Shown: positions 46,347 through 56,125, counted from the first letter of the stretch. The stretch: DNA of 64,000 nucleotides from Nocardiopsis coralli (GCF_014892575.1 NZ_JADBGI010000011.1:150685-214684); one strand, 5' to 3'. Made by a program: numbers and translations. Notes: a model not told the origin generated them from the sequence alone.

Positions 46347-47723
46347 GTGGAGAACTTCGAACCCGTCTACGGGACGGGCCCCCTCCTGGGGATCGCCGCC
46401 GGCGCGATCGCCCTGTTGCTCTTCCTGATCATCCGCTTCAAGGTCCACGCGTTCATCGCGCTGGTCGTGGTCAGCGTCATCACCGCCCTCGCCGCGGGCA
46501 TCCCCGTGGACCAGGTGGTGCCCACCCTCCTCGACGGCTTCGGCGGCACACTCGCCAACGTCGCCCTGCTCGTCGGCCTCGGCGTGATGATCGGGAGCAT
46601 GCTCGAGGTCACCGGCGGCGCCGCCGTGCTCGCGGGCGCGCTCATCAGGGTGTTCGGCGAGAAACGTGCACCCCTCGCACTGGGTGTGGCCTCACTGATC
46701 TTCGGGTTCCCGATCTTCTTCGACGTCGGCCTCATCGTCATGTTGCCGATCGTCTTCAGCGTCGCCCGCCGCGTCGGCGGATCCGTGCTCATGTACGCCC
46801 TGCCCACCGCGGGCGCCTTCGCGATCATGCACGCCTTCGTGCCCCCGCACCCGGGCCCGGTCACCGCCGCCGTCGAGATCGGCGCCGACATGGGACTGAC
46901 CCTGCTCATGGGCACCCTGCTGGCCATCCCCACCTGGTACCTGTCCAGCTACCTCTTCGGCCTCTGGGCGGGCAAGCGCTGGGAGCTGCCCGTCCCCGAC
47001 GACATCATGGGCGACGGCCAGGTCACGCACGAGAACCCGCCGCACCTGGCCACCGTGCTCAGCGTCCTGATCCTGCCGATGCTGCTCATCTTCGGCAACA
47101 CCGGGGTCAGCACCGCCGTCGAGACCGGCACCGTCCCCGAGGACGCCGTGTGGGCGCAGATCCTCATGATGCTCGGCGAAGCACCCATCGCCCTGCTCAT
47201 CACCATCATCTACGCGATGGTCGTGCTCAGCGCCGGCCGCTTCGGCCGCCAGCGCGTGGAGGAGATCGTCGGCGGAGCGCTCGGCCCCGTCTGCGGCATC
47301 ATCCTCATCACCGGTGCCGGCGGCATGTTCGGCGGCGTCCTGCAGAGCAGCGGCATCGGCGAGGCCCTCGCCGGCACACTCGAGAACACCGGCATGCCGG
47401 TCATGCTCGCGGCCTTCGTCATCGCCCTGGCCCTGCGCGTGGCCCAGGGTTCGGCCACCGTCGCCATCACCACCGCTTCGGGGCTCGTCGCCCCGGCGGT
47501 TCAGGCCACCAGCGGCCTCAGCGGCATCGACCTGGCCCTGATCGTCATCGCGATCGCGTGCGGCGCCACCGCGCTCTCGCACGTCAACGACTCCGGGTTC
47601 TGGCTGGTCGGACGCTTCCTGCGCATGGACGTCAAGACCACGCTCAAGACCTGGACCGTGATGGAGACCCTCATCGGTTTCATCGGGTTCGGTCTCGCCT
47701 TCGGCCTCCACCTGGCCCTGTAG
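46347..47723 (+). CDS. gntP: GntP family gluconate permease
   Basis: 458-residue membrane protein with 12 or so helices. Family signatures are FGGTLANVALLVGLGVMIGSMLEVTGGA (about 67-94), FGFPIFFDVGLIVMLPI, HAFVPPHPGPVTAA and the C-terminal SHVNDSGFWLVGRFL. It imports gluconate or a related sugar acid with protons. GTG at 46347 (GGAAGG 7 nt upstream) is chosen over an ATG 24 codons earlier. Convergent with gntR and close to gntK, so the three genes form a gluconate module. Confidence 0.93.
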   Translation: MENFEPVYGTGPLLGIAAGAIALLLFLIIRFKVHAFIALVVVSVITALAAGIPVDQVVPTLLDGFGGTLANVALLVGLGVMIGSMLEVTGGAAVLAGALIRVFGEKRAPLALGVASLIFGFPIFFDVGLIVMLPIVFSVARRVGGSVLMYALPTAGAFAIMHAFVPPHPGPVTAAVEIGADMGLTLLMGTLLAIPTWYLSSYLFGLWAGKRWELPVPDDIMGDGQVTHENPPHLATVLSVLILPMLLIFGNTGVSTAVETGTVPEDAVWAQILMMLGEAPIALLITIIYAMVVLSAGRFGRQRVEEIVGGALGPVCGIILITGAGGMFGGVLQSSGIGEALAGTLENTGMPVMLAAFVIALALRVAQGSATVAITTASGLVAPAVQATSGLSGIDLALIVIAIACGATALSHVNDSGFWLVGRFLRMDVKTTLKTWTVMETLIGFIGFGLAFGLHLAL

Positions 47724-47747
47724 CGGGACATCGTGCAGCGCGCGACC

Positions 47748-48482
47748 TCAACGCCCGTCGGGGGCGGCCTGCGGGCCGTCCTCGCGGTCGTCCTCCTTCA
47801 GGGCCGTGACCACCTCGGTCACGATCGACCGCATCGCCGCCTCGGCCACCTCCGGCAACCCGTCGCGGATGGCCCGCGCCACCGCGCAGTGCAGGCGCAG
47901 CGCCTCGGGTCTGGGGTGGTGCGGCATGAGGTCGTAGGAGGTGCGCCCCACCAGGACCTCGCTGATCACCTGGGTCAGACCCACGAGCATCTCGTTGTCG
48001 GCCAGTTCCAGGATGCGCCGGTGGAAGGCCACGTCCAGGTCCAGGAACGTCTCCAGGTCGCCCGCGCGGCCGGTGCGCTCCATCTGGTCGGCCAGCACCA
48101 CCAGCTGCGCACGCTCCTCCTCACCGCCGCGCGCGGCCGCCAGGGCGGCGGCGCCCGGTTCGACGGCCTCTCGAAGTTCGTTGAGGGTGCGCAACTGCTC
48201 CATGCGCCCGCTGCCCGCCAGACGCCAGCGGATCAACTGGGGATCGAAGACGCTCCAGTCCTTGCGCGGACGTACCCGGATCCCCGTCCTGGGGCGGCTG
48301 ACCACCAGCCGCATCGACTCCAGGACACGGACCGCCTCCCGGGCGACCGTCCGGGAGACCCCGAAATCCTGCTCCAGCCCCTGGAGCGTGAACGTGTGAC
48401 CGGTCGAGTACTCGCCGGCCGCGATCGCGGGGCCGAGCACCGCCAGCACTCGATTGTGCAGCGTGCGGTGGTCAGTGCCCAT
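47748..48482 (-). CDS. GntR/FadR-family regulator of gluconate genes
   Basis: 244-residue regulator. The winged helix at about 5-75 has TLQGLEQDFGVSRTVAREAVRVLESMRLV, and an all-helical FCD effector domain follows (LRTLNELREAVEPGAAALAA, FLDLDVAFHRRILELADNEML). Histidines suited to bind a metal and a carboxylate ligand are visible. Its position between gntP and gntK and the shared ACCATT half-sites point to gluconate control. ATG at 48482 with GGGGAG 5 nt upstream. Confidence 0.88.
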   Translation of the reverse strand: MGTDHRTLHNRVLAVLGPAIAAGEYSTGHTFTLQGLEQDFGVSRTVAREAVRVLESMRLVVSRPRTGIRVRPRKDWSVFDPQLIRWRLAGSGRMEQLRTLNELREAVEPGAAALAAARGGEEERAQLVVLADQMERTGRAGDLETFLDLDVAFHRRILELADNEMLVGLTQVISEVLVGRTSYDLMPHHPRPEALRLHCAVARAIRDGLPEVAEAAMRSIVTEVVTALKEDDREDGPQAAPDGR

Positions 48483-48555
48483 CGTGCTCCCCGTGCTCGA
48501 CACTCCCTCGCCCCCGGCCCGGTTCCCGCCGGGGGACAGCCTGAAGCCTAATCGC

Positions 48556-48574
48556 ACCATTCGATAGCACCATT
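48556..48574. promoter_or_regulatory. GntR half-site pair between gntR and gntK
   Basis: Two ACCATT half-sites (48556-48561 and 48569-48574) 13 bp apart in direct orientation in the divergent gntR/gntK gap; the same half-site as the palindrome at gntP. Confidence 0.6.
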
Positions 48575-48622
48575 GGGGTGGGGGAGCACGGGACCGGCCT
48601 CCCCACCCGACACGGAGTAACC

Positions 48623-49138
48623 ATGCACTTTGTCTTCATGGGCGTCTCGGGCAGCGGCAAGACGACCGTGGCCGAGCACGTGGCCGAGCGGCTCGAGCTG
48701 CCCTTCGCCGAGGCGGACGTGTTCCACCCCGAGGCCAACATCCGCAAGATGTCGGCCGGAACACCCCTGACCGACGAGGACCGCCGGCCCTGGCTGCGCG
48801 AGCTGGCCTCCTGGATCGGCGAGCACGACGCCCTGGGGGAGACCACGGTCATGGCGTGCTCCGCGCTCAAGCGCGAGTACCGCGACCTGCTGCGGGAAGG
48901 CGCACCCGACGTGCACTTCCTCCACATGCACGGCCCCGCTGAGGTCATCTGGGAGCGCATCGAGGCGCGCCCCGACCACTTCATGCCCCCGGCGTTGCTC
49001 CGGTCACAGTTGGAGACGCTGGAGCGCCTGGATCCGGACGAGGCCGGTCAGGAGTTCGACGTCCGTGCCGACCTGGAGACCCTCAACAGCGGGGCCCTGC
49101 TCTACGTCGAGGACCACATCCGGCCAGCGGTTCCGTAG
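48623..49138 (+). CDS. gntK: gluconokinase
   Basis: 171-residue P-loop kinase that phosphorylates gluconate to 6-phosphogluconate. Walker A is GVSGSGKT (7-14). The family motifs ADVFHPEANIRKMSAGTPLTDEDRRPWL (about 31-58) and TVMACSALKREYRDLLR are intact. ATG at 48623 with GGAG 5 nt upstream. Divergent from gntR; together with gntP it feeds gluconate into the pentose phosphate pathway. Confidence 0.95.
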   Translation: MHFVFMGVSGSGKTTVAEHVAERLELPFAEADVFHPEANIRKMSAGTPLTDEDRRPWLRELASWIGEHDALGETTVMACSALKREYRDLLREGAPDVHFLHMHGPAEVIWERIEARPDHFMPPALLRSQLETLERLDPDEAGQEFDVRADLETLNSGALLYVEDHIRPAVP

Positions 49139-49183
49139 CACTCCAGCTTGCGCCCGGCTCGTGCGCACGCGACCCTGTTCGTC

Positions 49184-49705
49184 ATGCAAGACACCGTTTC
49201 GTCCCCGACGTCGGCCGCACCGCGGCCCTTCAGCGTGCTGCCGCCCCCGGTACGGAGCCTGACCGCAGGCCGGCGCCTGGGTGTGCAGCCGCCCCAGGAC
49301 GTGCGGCACACCTGCACCCTCATGTTCGTGGCCGCGCCCGTGCTGGCCCTGGCTTCGGTGCGGGCCGGGTGGATCCTCTACGAGAGCGCGGCCCCGGGTG
49401 CGGCCGTCGAGCTGTGGGTGCTGCTGGTGGCCGCGGTCCTGGCCGCCGGGGCCCTCGCCGGGCTGGCCATGCCGGTGCGCCGGGCCGCCTCCATCCTGTG
49501 GCGCTGGGCCCAGGGCGGCGCCGTGGCCGCGCTGGCGGTCTCGGTGGGCGCGCTCTACCTGGCCGCTCGGCTCGCGGACACCCTGATGCTCGCCGCCGGG
49601 CTGGCCGGGGCGCTGCTGGCGATCATGGTCAACATCGCGCTGTGGAGCACGGCCCTCATCGCCTGGTGCGACACCGACGGGTCCGAGGAGGCCGACCGGG
49701 CCTGA
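49184..49705 (+). CDS. small membrane protein, unknown function
   Basis: 173-residue protein with a proline-rich N-terminal 40 residues and four hydrophobic segments (about 45-65, 78-97, 105-130 and 135-160). No family recognised. The start is uncertain: ATG at 49184 lacks a ribosome site, and TTG at 49148 is an alternative. A long hairpin terminator follows. Same strand as gntK, 45 bp downstream. Confidence 0.55.
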   Translation: MQDTVSSPTSAAPRPFSVLPPPVRSLTAGRRLGVQPPQDVRHTCTLMFVAAPVLALASVRAGWILYESAAPGAAVELWVLLVAAVLAAGALAGLAMPVRRAASILWRWAQGGAVAALAVSVGALYLAARLADTLMLAAGLAGALLAIMVNIALWSTALIAWCDTDGSEEADRA

Positions 49706-49719
49706 CCCTCTCCCGCTCC

Positions 49720-49750
49720 AACCGGGTCCCGACGTGGTCGGGGCCCGGTT
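49720..49750 (+). terminator. terminator after the small membrane protein
   Basis: 14-bp stem (49720-49733 / 49737-49750) with a single T-G wobble and a 3-nt loop, followed by CTTGTGT. Confidence 0.8.
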
Positions 49751-50128
49751 CTTGTGTGCCACGGGTGTCGGAATGGTGTCGGTGGTGTTTCTGGGGTTCC
49801 AGGGAAAATAAGAACGGTTACCCACTGGAACTCCCCTTTCTGGCATTCACCTGCTGTTTGGGTGTTATTCATGGGATGATTCCATCATGGGGGCGTGCTT
49901 TGCGGTCCCTGCCTGCGGTGTTCCGGGTTCCGCCGAAAAGCGTCAAGGGCCGGAACCGCCCTCGGGTTGGACATCTGTGCGGCAAAACCCGTTCTATGGA
50001 TCACGGCACAGATATGAAACGGTTGTATTAATCCCGAGCTGTCTATCTTCCCACGTGGACGATGCCCGGTTTATGGTCCTGCCATCGCCAACGGGCTCAC
50101 CCCCCACCGCCCCACACAGAGGTGGACC
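49751..50128 (+). other. upstream region of the second ABC importer
   Basis: About 380 bp, AT-richer than average. It holds the palindrome ATGAT-TCC-ATCAT (49876-49888) and TTGTAT near 50023, a possible -35 box. No gene supported. Presumably the promoter region for 50129-56078. Confidence 0.45.
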
Positions 50129-51796
50129 ATGTTCACGAAGTCTTCCCGGAAACCCCTCGGCCTCGTGGCCGCGGCGGCAGCCCTCGCTCTCGTGGCGAGC
50201 GCCTGCGCCGAGAGCGACCGCGACGCCTCGGGAATGGACGAGGACGAACCCTTCATCTTCGCCGGCGCCGGCGAGATCACCTCGCTCGATCCCTTCCTCA
50301 CCAACGACGGCGAGACCTTCCGTTACGCACGGCAGGCCCTCGAACCCCTCCTCGACCACGAATCCGGCGGAACGGAGATCGTGGGCGGGCTGGCCGAGGA
50401 CTGGGAACAGTCCGAGGACGGCACGGAATGGACCTTCCACCTGCGGGAAGGCGCGGTTTTCCACGACGGCGACGACGTGACCGCAGAAGCCGTCTGCGCG
50501 AACTACGACCGCTGGCACAATCTCACCGGCGAGTTCCAGAACGCCAACAACTCCTACTACTGGCAGGCGATCTTCGGCGGTTTCGCGGAGAACGAGAGCG
50601 ACGCGCTGCCCGAGTCGAACTACGTCGGCTGTGAGGCCACCGACGAGACCACCGCCGTCATCGAGGTCGACGAGTACTCCTCCGTGCTCCCCGGCGGGTT
50701 CAGCCTCGCCGCGTTCAGCATCCTCAGCCCCACCACGCTGGAGGCCATCGAGGACGAGGAGATCACCGGCGGCGACGGCGACTTCACCCTGCCCGAGTAC
50801 ACGCGCGACGCCTCCATGATCGCCGGGACCGGCCCCTTCACCGTCGAGGACTGGGACCAGGACCAGAACTCGGTCACCCTGGAGCGCTTCGACGAGTACC
50901 ACGGCGACCCCGCCGGGTTCCAGACGATGATCCTGCGCGCCATCCCCGACGAGAACGCACGCCTGCAGGCCCTCGAGGCCGGCGACATCCACGGGTACGA
51001 CCTCGTGGCCCCCGCCGACGTCGAGCAGCTGGAGGAGAACGGCTTCCAGGTGCCCGTGCGCGACGTGTTCAACGTCCTCTACCTCGCCTACCAGCAGGAG
51101 AGCCACGAGGCGCTCGGCGACCCCGAGGTCCGCGAGGCCCTCTCCCACGCCGTGAACCGCCAGCGCATCGTCGACACGATCATGCCCGAGGGCAGCGAGG
51201 TGGCCACCCAGTTCCACCCCGACACCCTCGACGGATGGTCCGAGGACGTGCGCACCATCGACTACGACCCCGACCTGGCCCGCGAGAAGCTCGAGGACGC
51301 CGGACACGAGGACCTCGAACTCGAGTTCTGCTTCCCGGCCGAGGTCACCCGCCCCTACATGCCCGCCCCGCGCGACATCTTCGACGTGATCGTCGAGGAC
51401 CTGCAGGAGGTCGGCGTCAGCGTCGAGGAGACCTCCTACGAGTGGACCGAGTACACCGCGCAGTCCGAGAACGGCAACTGCGAGATGTACCTGCTCGGCT
51501 GGACCGGTGACTACAACGACGCCTACAACTTCATCGGCACCTGGTTCTCGTCCCACAACGACGCCTGGGGCGTGGACAACGAGGACCTCTTCGACGACAT
51601 GGCCGAGGTCAGCAGCAACCCCGACGAGGAAGAGCGCATCGCCGGGTACGAGGAACTGAACGAGCAGGTCATGGAGGAACTGCCCGGGCTGCCCATCTCC
51701 AGCTCCCCGCCCTCCATCGCCTTCGCCCCGGAGGTCGACCCGCCGAACGTCAGCCCCCTGACGCAGGAGATCTTCTCCGAGGCCTCCTGGCAGTAG
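50129..51796 (+). CDS. family-5 ABC solute-binding lipoprotein (dipeptide/oligopeptide type)
   Basis: 555-residue lipoprotein of the SBP_bac_5 family. The signal peptide ends in LVASAC (C26). The mature part shows ITSLDPFLTNDGETFRYARQALEPLL, WTFHLREGAVFHDGDDVTAEAV, GTGPFTVEDWDQDQNSVTLERFDEYHG and VREALSHAVNRQRIV, close to DppA-type peptide binders. Highly acidic. ATG at 50129 with GAGGTGG upstream. Heads a five-gene Dpp-like operon; the ligand is probably a peptide, not proven. Confidence 0.9.
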   Translation: MFTKSSRKPLGLVAAAAALALVASACAESDRDASGMDEDEPFIFAGAGEITSLDPFLTNDGETFRYARQALEPLLDHESGGTEIVGGLAEDWEQSEDGTEWTFHLREGAVFHDGDDVTAEAVCANYDRWHNLTGEFQNANNSYYWQAIFGGFAENESDALPESNYVGCEATDETTAVIEVDEYSSVLPGGFSLAAFSILSPTTLEAIEDEEITGGDGDFTLPEYTRDASMIAGTGPFTVEDWDQDQNSVTLERFDEYHGDPAGFQTMILRAIPDENARLQALEAGDIHGYDLVAPADVEQLEENGFQVPVRDVFNVLYLAYQQESHEALGDPEVREALSHAVNRQRIVDTIMPEGSEVATQFHPDTLDGWSEDVRTIDYDPDLAREKLEDAGHEDLELEFCFPAEVTRPYMPAPRDIFDVIVEDLQEVGVSVEETSYEWTEYTAQSENGNCEMYLLGWTGDYNDAYNFIGTWFSSHNDAWGVDNEDLFDDMAEVSSNPDEEERIAGYEELNEQVMEELPGLPISSSPPSIAFAPEVDPPNVSPLTQEIFSEASWQ

Positions 51797-51899
51797 TCCG
51801 CCCCTGACGGTCCCCCGGGTCCGGTCGGCCCACCGCGGCCGGCCGGACCCGCAACGCGGGCGATCCCCGCACCCCACCCGCTGGCGAAAGGCGGCGCAC

Positions 51900-52904
51900 G
51901 TGCTGCGATTCATCGTCAGACGACTCCTGCAGCTGATCCCCACCCTCCTCGGGCTGTCGGTCCTGCTGTTCGTCTGGCTGCAACGGCTCCCGGGAGGCCC
52001 CGAGAACGCCCTCCTGCCCGACAATGCACCCCCCGAACAGCGGGAGGCGCTGAGGGAATCACTGGGCCTGGACGAACCCTTCACCGTCCAGTACTTCTCG
52101 TTCCTCGGCCGGATCTTCCAGGGCGACCTGGGCACCAGCATCCACACCGGGCGCCCCGTGCTGGAGGAGTTCCTCACCCGCTTCCCGGCCACCTTCGAAC
52201 TCGCCGTCACCGCGATCGCCATCGCCGTCGCCGTCGGACTGCCCCTGGGGTACCTCGCCGCCCGCAAGCGCGGCGGAGCGCTCGACTTCGCGGCCGTCGG
52301 CGGTTCACTCCTGGGCATCTGCACGCCGGTGTTCTTCCTGGCCTTCCTCCTCAAGGTGGTCTTCGCCGAACAGCTCGGGCTGTTCCCCTCCGCCTTCCGC
52401 ATCTCACCCGCGCTCAGCCGCACCGACATCACCGGGTTCGTCGTGCTCGACGGCGTGATGACCCGCGAATGGGACGTGGTGTGGGACGCGCTCATGCACC
52501 TGGCGCTGCCCGGCCTGGCGCTGGCCTCCATCCCCCTCGCCGTCATCACACGCATGACCCGCGCGAGCGTCCTGGAGGTCATGGGTGAGGACTACGTGCG
52601 CACCGCCAACGCCAAGGGCCTGCACCGCACCACCGTGCGCACGCGCCACGTGCTGCGCAACGCCCTCCTGCCCGTGGTCACCGCCGTCGGCCTGCTGTCC
52701 GGGAGCCTCTTCGCCGGGGCCGTGCTCACCGAGAGCGTCTTCGCCTTCCCCGGCATCGGATCGTTCATCTACGAGGCCACCCACGGCCGCGACTACCCAG
52801 TCCTGACCGGGTTCATCCTGCTCATCGCGGCCATGTACGTGCTGATCAACCTCCTGGTCGACATCTCCTACAGCCTCCTCGACCCGAGAGTGCGGGCCCA
52901 GTGA
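51900..52904 (+). CDS. dipeptide-type ABC permease 1 (DppB-like)
   Basis: 334-residue permease. The N-terminal RRLLQLIPTLLGLSVLLFVWLQRLPGGPE corresponds to the DppB leader helix and LxPGxP motif. The EAA loop is VMGEDYVRTANAKGLHRTTVRTRHVLRNALLPVV (about 227-260). GTG at 51900. Its stop is shared with the start of the next permease. Confidence 0.92.
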   Translation: MLRFIVRRLLQLIPTLLGLSVLLFVWLQRLPGGPENALLPDNAPPEQREALRESLGLDEPFTVQYFSFLGRIFQGDLGTSIHTGRPVLEEFLTRFPATFELAVTAIAIAVAVGLPLGYLAARKRGGALDFAAVGGSLLGICTPVFFLAFLLKVVFAEQLGLFPSAFRISPALSRTDITGFVVLDGVMTREWDVVWDALMHLALPGLALASIPLAVITRMTRASVLEVMGEDYVRTANAKGLHRTTVRTRHVLRNALLPVVTAVGLLSGSLFAGAVLTESVFAFPGIGSFIYEATHGRDYPVLTGFILLIAAMYVLINLLVDISYSLLDPRVRAQ

Positions 52905-53893
52905 TGCCTACTTCGCCGAGTTCACCCACACCCCTGCACAAACGCAAGGCCGAGAAGGTCGACCGCCTCGCCGAACTCATGGGCTCGCGCGCCGACGAGG
53001 GCCGGGTCTCGGGCATCTGGATCGACGCCTTCCGCCGCATGCGCACCAACCCCATGGCGATCACCGGCGCGATCATCGTCGTGCTGTTCGTCGCCGTGGC
53101 GCTGTTCTCGCCGCTCATCGCGCCCTACAGCCCCACCTCCCAGGCCTGGGGCGGTGAGGTCTTCCCCAACCGGAACGAGTTCGTCGGCCCGCGCGCGGAG
53201 AACTGGCTCGGCCTGGACCACCTGGGCCGCGACCTCTACTCGCGCTTCATCATCGGCGCCCGCCAGACCCTCATGGTCGGGGTCGTGGCCACCCTCGTCG
53301 GGTTCTGCTTCGGAGCCCTGCTCGGCGGGCTCGCCGGCGCGTGTGCCGTGCTCGGTGGACGCTGGGGTGCCAACGTCGACAACGTCATCATGCGTGTCAT
53401 CGACATGATGCTCGCCCTGCCCACGCTGCTGCTCGCCGTCACCGTCGCCGCCCTCGTCGGACCCAGCCTCACCACGGTCATGCTCGCCGTCGGTATCGCA
53501 CAGATCCCCATCTTCGCCCGCCTGCTGCGCGGGGCCATGCTCGCCCAGGGCAACCGCGAGTACGTGCTCGCCGCCCAGTCCATGGGCGTGCGCCGGCACA
53601 AGATCGCACTGACGCACATCCTGCCCAACTCCATGGGGCCGGTCATCGTGCAGTCCACCCTCACCCTGGCCACCGCCATCATCGACGCCGCCGCCCTGTC
53701 GTACCTGGGCCTGGGCAACCCCGACGCGTCCTTCCCCGAGTGGGGGACCATGCTCGCCGAGGCGCAACGGTTCCTGTCGACCGCGCCCGCCCTCGCCGTC
53801 TACCCCGCGCTCGGCATCATCATCACCGCGCTCGGCTTCACCCTGCTCGGTGAGTCCCTGCGCGAGGCGCTCGACCCGAAGCTGAGGAAGTGA
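52904..53893 (+). CDS. dipeptide-type ABC permease 2 (DppC-like)
   Basis: 329-residue permease with a charged cytoplasmic N terminus (about 45 residues), the DppC signature NWLGLDHLGRDLYSRFIIGARQTL (about 102-125) and the EAA loop GNREYVLAAQSMGVRRHKIALTHILPN (about 212-238). ATG at 52904 overlaps the upstream TGA by one base; a GTG directly before it (52901) is also possible. Confidence 0.92.
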   Translation: MPTSPSSPTPLHKRKAEKVDRLAELMGSRADEGRVSGIWIDAFRRMRTNPMAITGAIIVVLFVAVALFSPLIAPYSPTSQAWGGEVFPNRNEFVGPRAENWLGLDHLGRDLYSRFIIGARQTLMVGVVATLVGFCFGALLGGLAGACAVLGGRWGANVDNVIMRVIDMMLALPTLLLAVTVAALVGPSLTTVMLAVGIAQIPIFARLLRGAMLAQGNREYVLAAQSMGVRRHKIALTHILPNSMGPVIVQSTLTLATAIIDAAALSYLGLGNPDASFPEWGTMLAEAQRFLSTAPALAVYPALGIIITALGFTLLGESLREALDPKLRK

Positions 53894-53895
53894 CC

Positions 53896-54960
53896 ATGGG
53901 AACCAACGCACCGCTGCTCGCGGTGGAGGAGTTGTCCGTCGGCTTCGGCGGACGCGGGTCCGCCCCCGTGAAGGCCGTCGACGGGGTGTCCTTCTCCCTG
54001 GAGGAAGGCAAGGTCACCGGGCTGGTCGGCGAATCCGGCTGCGGCAAGAGCGTCACCTCCCTCGCCCTCATGGGGCTGCTGCCCGACCGGGGCGTCGAGG
54101 TCGGCGGCCGCGCCGTCATGCAGCTGCCCAAGGGGCCCGAGGACCTGCTCGCCCTGCCCCAGCGCCGCATGCGCGACCTGCGCGGATCCCAGCTCGCGAT
54201 GATCTTCCAGGACCCGCTGAGCTCCCTCAACCCCGTCGTGCCCATCGGACGGCAGGTCACCGAGATCCTCAAACGCCACCGCGGCATGCGCGGTGAAGCG
54301 GCGCGCAAGGAGGCCGCCGACCTGCTCCACCGCGTGGGCATCCCCGACCCCACCCGGCGGCTGCGCGAGTACCCCCACCAGCTCTCCGGCGGCATGCGCC
54401 AACGCGCCCTCATCGCCATGGCCGTGGCGTGCCGACCGCGGCTCATGATCGCCGACGAACCCACCACCGCCCTCGACGTCACCATCCAGGCGCAGATCCT
54501 CGAACTCCTCCGCGACCTGGTCACCGAGGAGGGCACCGCACTGCTCATGATCACCCATGACCTCGGCGTCGTCGCCGGCCTGTGCGACGACATCAACGTG
54601 CTCTACGCCGGACGCGCCGTCGAACACGCACCCCGGGCACCCCTGTTCGCCGAACCCACACACCCGTACACCGTCGGCCTGCTCGGATCCATCCCGCGGC
54701 TGGACGCACCCCGCGGCGAACCCCTCACCCCCGTGCGCGGATCCGTCAACGACAACATCGCTTGGACCGACGGATGCGCCTTCGCGCCCCGCTGCGACCA
54801 CTACACGATGGACTGCCTCCAGGGGCCGCCGCCCCTGGTCGAACGCGACTCCGACCCGGGCCACGTGCACCGCTGCGTCAACCCGATCGGCCACGCCGAG
54901 GTGGTCGACCGCGCCGTTCTGGACAGCCCCGCGGTCGTGGGCGAGGAGGAGGACCGGTGA
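53896..54960 (+). CDS. dipeptide-type ABC ATPase 1 (DppD-like)
   Basis: 354-residue ATPase. Walker A is GESGCGKSV (about 44-52), with the final T replaced by V; the signature is LSGGMRQR, Walker B is LMIADEPTTALDVT and the H-loop is MITHDLGVVAGLCD. The C-terminal extension has the oligopeptide-family cysteines (GCAFAPRCDHYTMDC). ATG at 53896 with GGAAG 5 nt upstream is preferred; a GTG at 53890 overlapping the upstream stop is also open. Confidence 0.93.
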   Translation: MGTNAPLLAVEELSVGFGGRGSAPVKAVDGVSFSLEEGKVTGLVGESGCGKSVTSLALMGLLPDRGVEVGGRAVMQLPKGPEDLLALPQRRMRDLRGSQLAMIFQDPLSSLNPVVPIGRQVTEILKRHRGMRGEAARKEAADLLHRVGIPDPTRRLREYPHQLSGGMRQRALIAMAVACRPRLMIADEPTTALDVTIQAQILELLRDLVTEEGTALLMITHDLGVVAGLCDDINVLYAGRAVEHAPRAPLFAEPTHPYTVGLLGSIPRLDAPRGEPLTPVRGSVNDNIAWTDGCAFAPRCDHYTMDCLQGPPPLVERDSDPGHVHRCVNPIGHAEVVDRAVLDSPAVVGEEEDR

Positions 54961-56078
54961 GCCTGCTGCAGATCAAGGACCTCAAGGTCCACTTCCCCAT
55001 CAAACGCGGCGTGCTGATCGACCGCACCGTCGGCCACGTGCGCGCCGTCGACGGGGTCAGCCTCAGCGTCGAAGAAGGGCAGACCTACGGGCTCGTGGGG
55101 GAGTCCGGCTGCGGGAAGACCACCCTCGGCCGCGCCGTGCTGCGCCTCAACCCCGTCACCGAGGGCGAGGTGTGGTTCGGCGGACGCGACCTGGCCGGCC
55201 TCGACGCCGAGAGCATGCGCCGCGAGCGCAAGAACCTGCAGATGGTCTTCCAGGACCCGCTCGGCAGCCTCAACCCGCGCCAGAACATCGGCTCCATCCT
55301 CATGGAGGGCCTGCAGACCCACGGGATCGGCGACGGCGACGACCGCCGCCAGGTACAGCAGGACCGCCACAACCGAGTCGTCGAAGCGCTCGAACGCGTG
55401 GGCCTGTCGGACCGGGCGCTCAAGCGCTACCCGCACGAGTTCTCCGGCGGCCAGCGCCAACGCATCGGCATCGCCCGCGCCCTGGTGCTGCGGCCCGACC
55501 TCATCATCTGCGACGAACCGGTCTCCGCGCTGGACGTGTCGATCCAGGCGCAGGTGCTCAACCTGCTGGAGGAACTGCAGGACGAGCTCGGCCTGACCTA
55601 CCTCGTCATCGCGCACGACCTCGCCGTGGTGCGGCACGTCAGCGACGTCGTCGGTGTCATGTACCTGGGCTCGCTGGTGGAGGAGGCCTCCAGCGACGAC
55701 ATCTACGCCACCCCGCTGCACCCCTACACCCGCACCCTCATGTCTGCGGTGCCCGTGCCCGACCCGTCGGTGGAGGACACCCGCGAGCGCATCCTCCTCG
55801 CGGGCGACCTGCCCTCACCCGCGGATCCCCCGGCCGGGTGCCGCTTCCACACCCGCTGCCCGTGGCGGCAGAAGGAACGCTGCGACACCGAGCGCCCCGA
55901 GCTGCGCACGCTGCGCGACGCCCCCTCCGGCAGCACCCACCGGGTGGCCTGCCACTACGCGGAGGAGATCCTGTCCGGGCAGATCCAGCCGAGCGAGGAG
56001 CGCGCCGAGCGCATCGTCACCGGCGGCGCCGCGGACGGCGGAGGCGGATCGGGCGGGGCGGAGGACCAGGCCCACTAG
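54957..56078 (+). CDS. dipeptide-type ABC ATPase 2 (DppF-like)
   Basis: 373-residue ATPase. Walker A is GESGCGKTT (about 46-54), the Q-loop lies in MVFQDPLGSLNPRQ, the signature is FSGGQRQR, Walker B is LIICDEPVSALDVS and the H-loop is VIAHDLAVVRH. The C-terminal cysteine cluster (GCRFHTRCPWRQKERC) is intact and a Gly-rich tail follows. GTG at 54957 overlaps the DppD-like stop. Last gene of the operon, before the terminator. Confidence 0.93.
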   Translation: MSLLQIKDLKVHFPIKRGVLIDRTVGHVRAVDGVSLSVEEGQTYGLVGESGCGKTTLGRAVLRLNPVTEGEVWFGGRDLAGLDAESMRRERKNLQMVFQDPLGSLNPRQNIGSILMEGLQTHGIGDGDDRRQVQQDRHNRVVEALERVGLSDRALKRYPHEFSGGQRQRIGIARALVLRPDLIICDEPVSALDVSIQAQVLNLLEELQDELGLTYLVIAHDLAVVRHVSDVVGVMYLGSLVEEASSDDIYATPLHPYTRTLMSAVPVPDPSVEDTRERILLAGDLPSPADPPAGCRFHTRCPWRQKERCDTERPELRTLRDAPSGSTHRVACHYAEEILSGQIQPSEERAERIVTGGAADGGGGSGGAEDQAH

Positions 56079-56080
56079 AC

Positions 56081-56125
56081 CGCGCGGGCGGCCACACGTC
56101 GTGTCCCCCAGTGGCCGCCCGCGCG
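56081..56125. terminator. terminator after the second ABC operon
   Basis: 15-bp perfect inverted repeat (56081-56095 / 56111-56125, 15-nt loop), 2 bp after the last stop. It can also serve the convergent lipoprotein gene. Confidence 0.82.
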
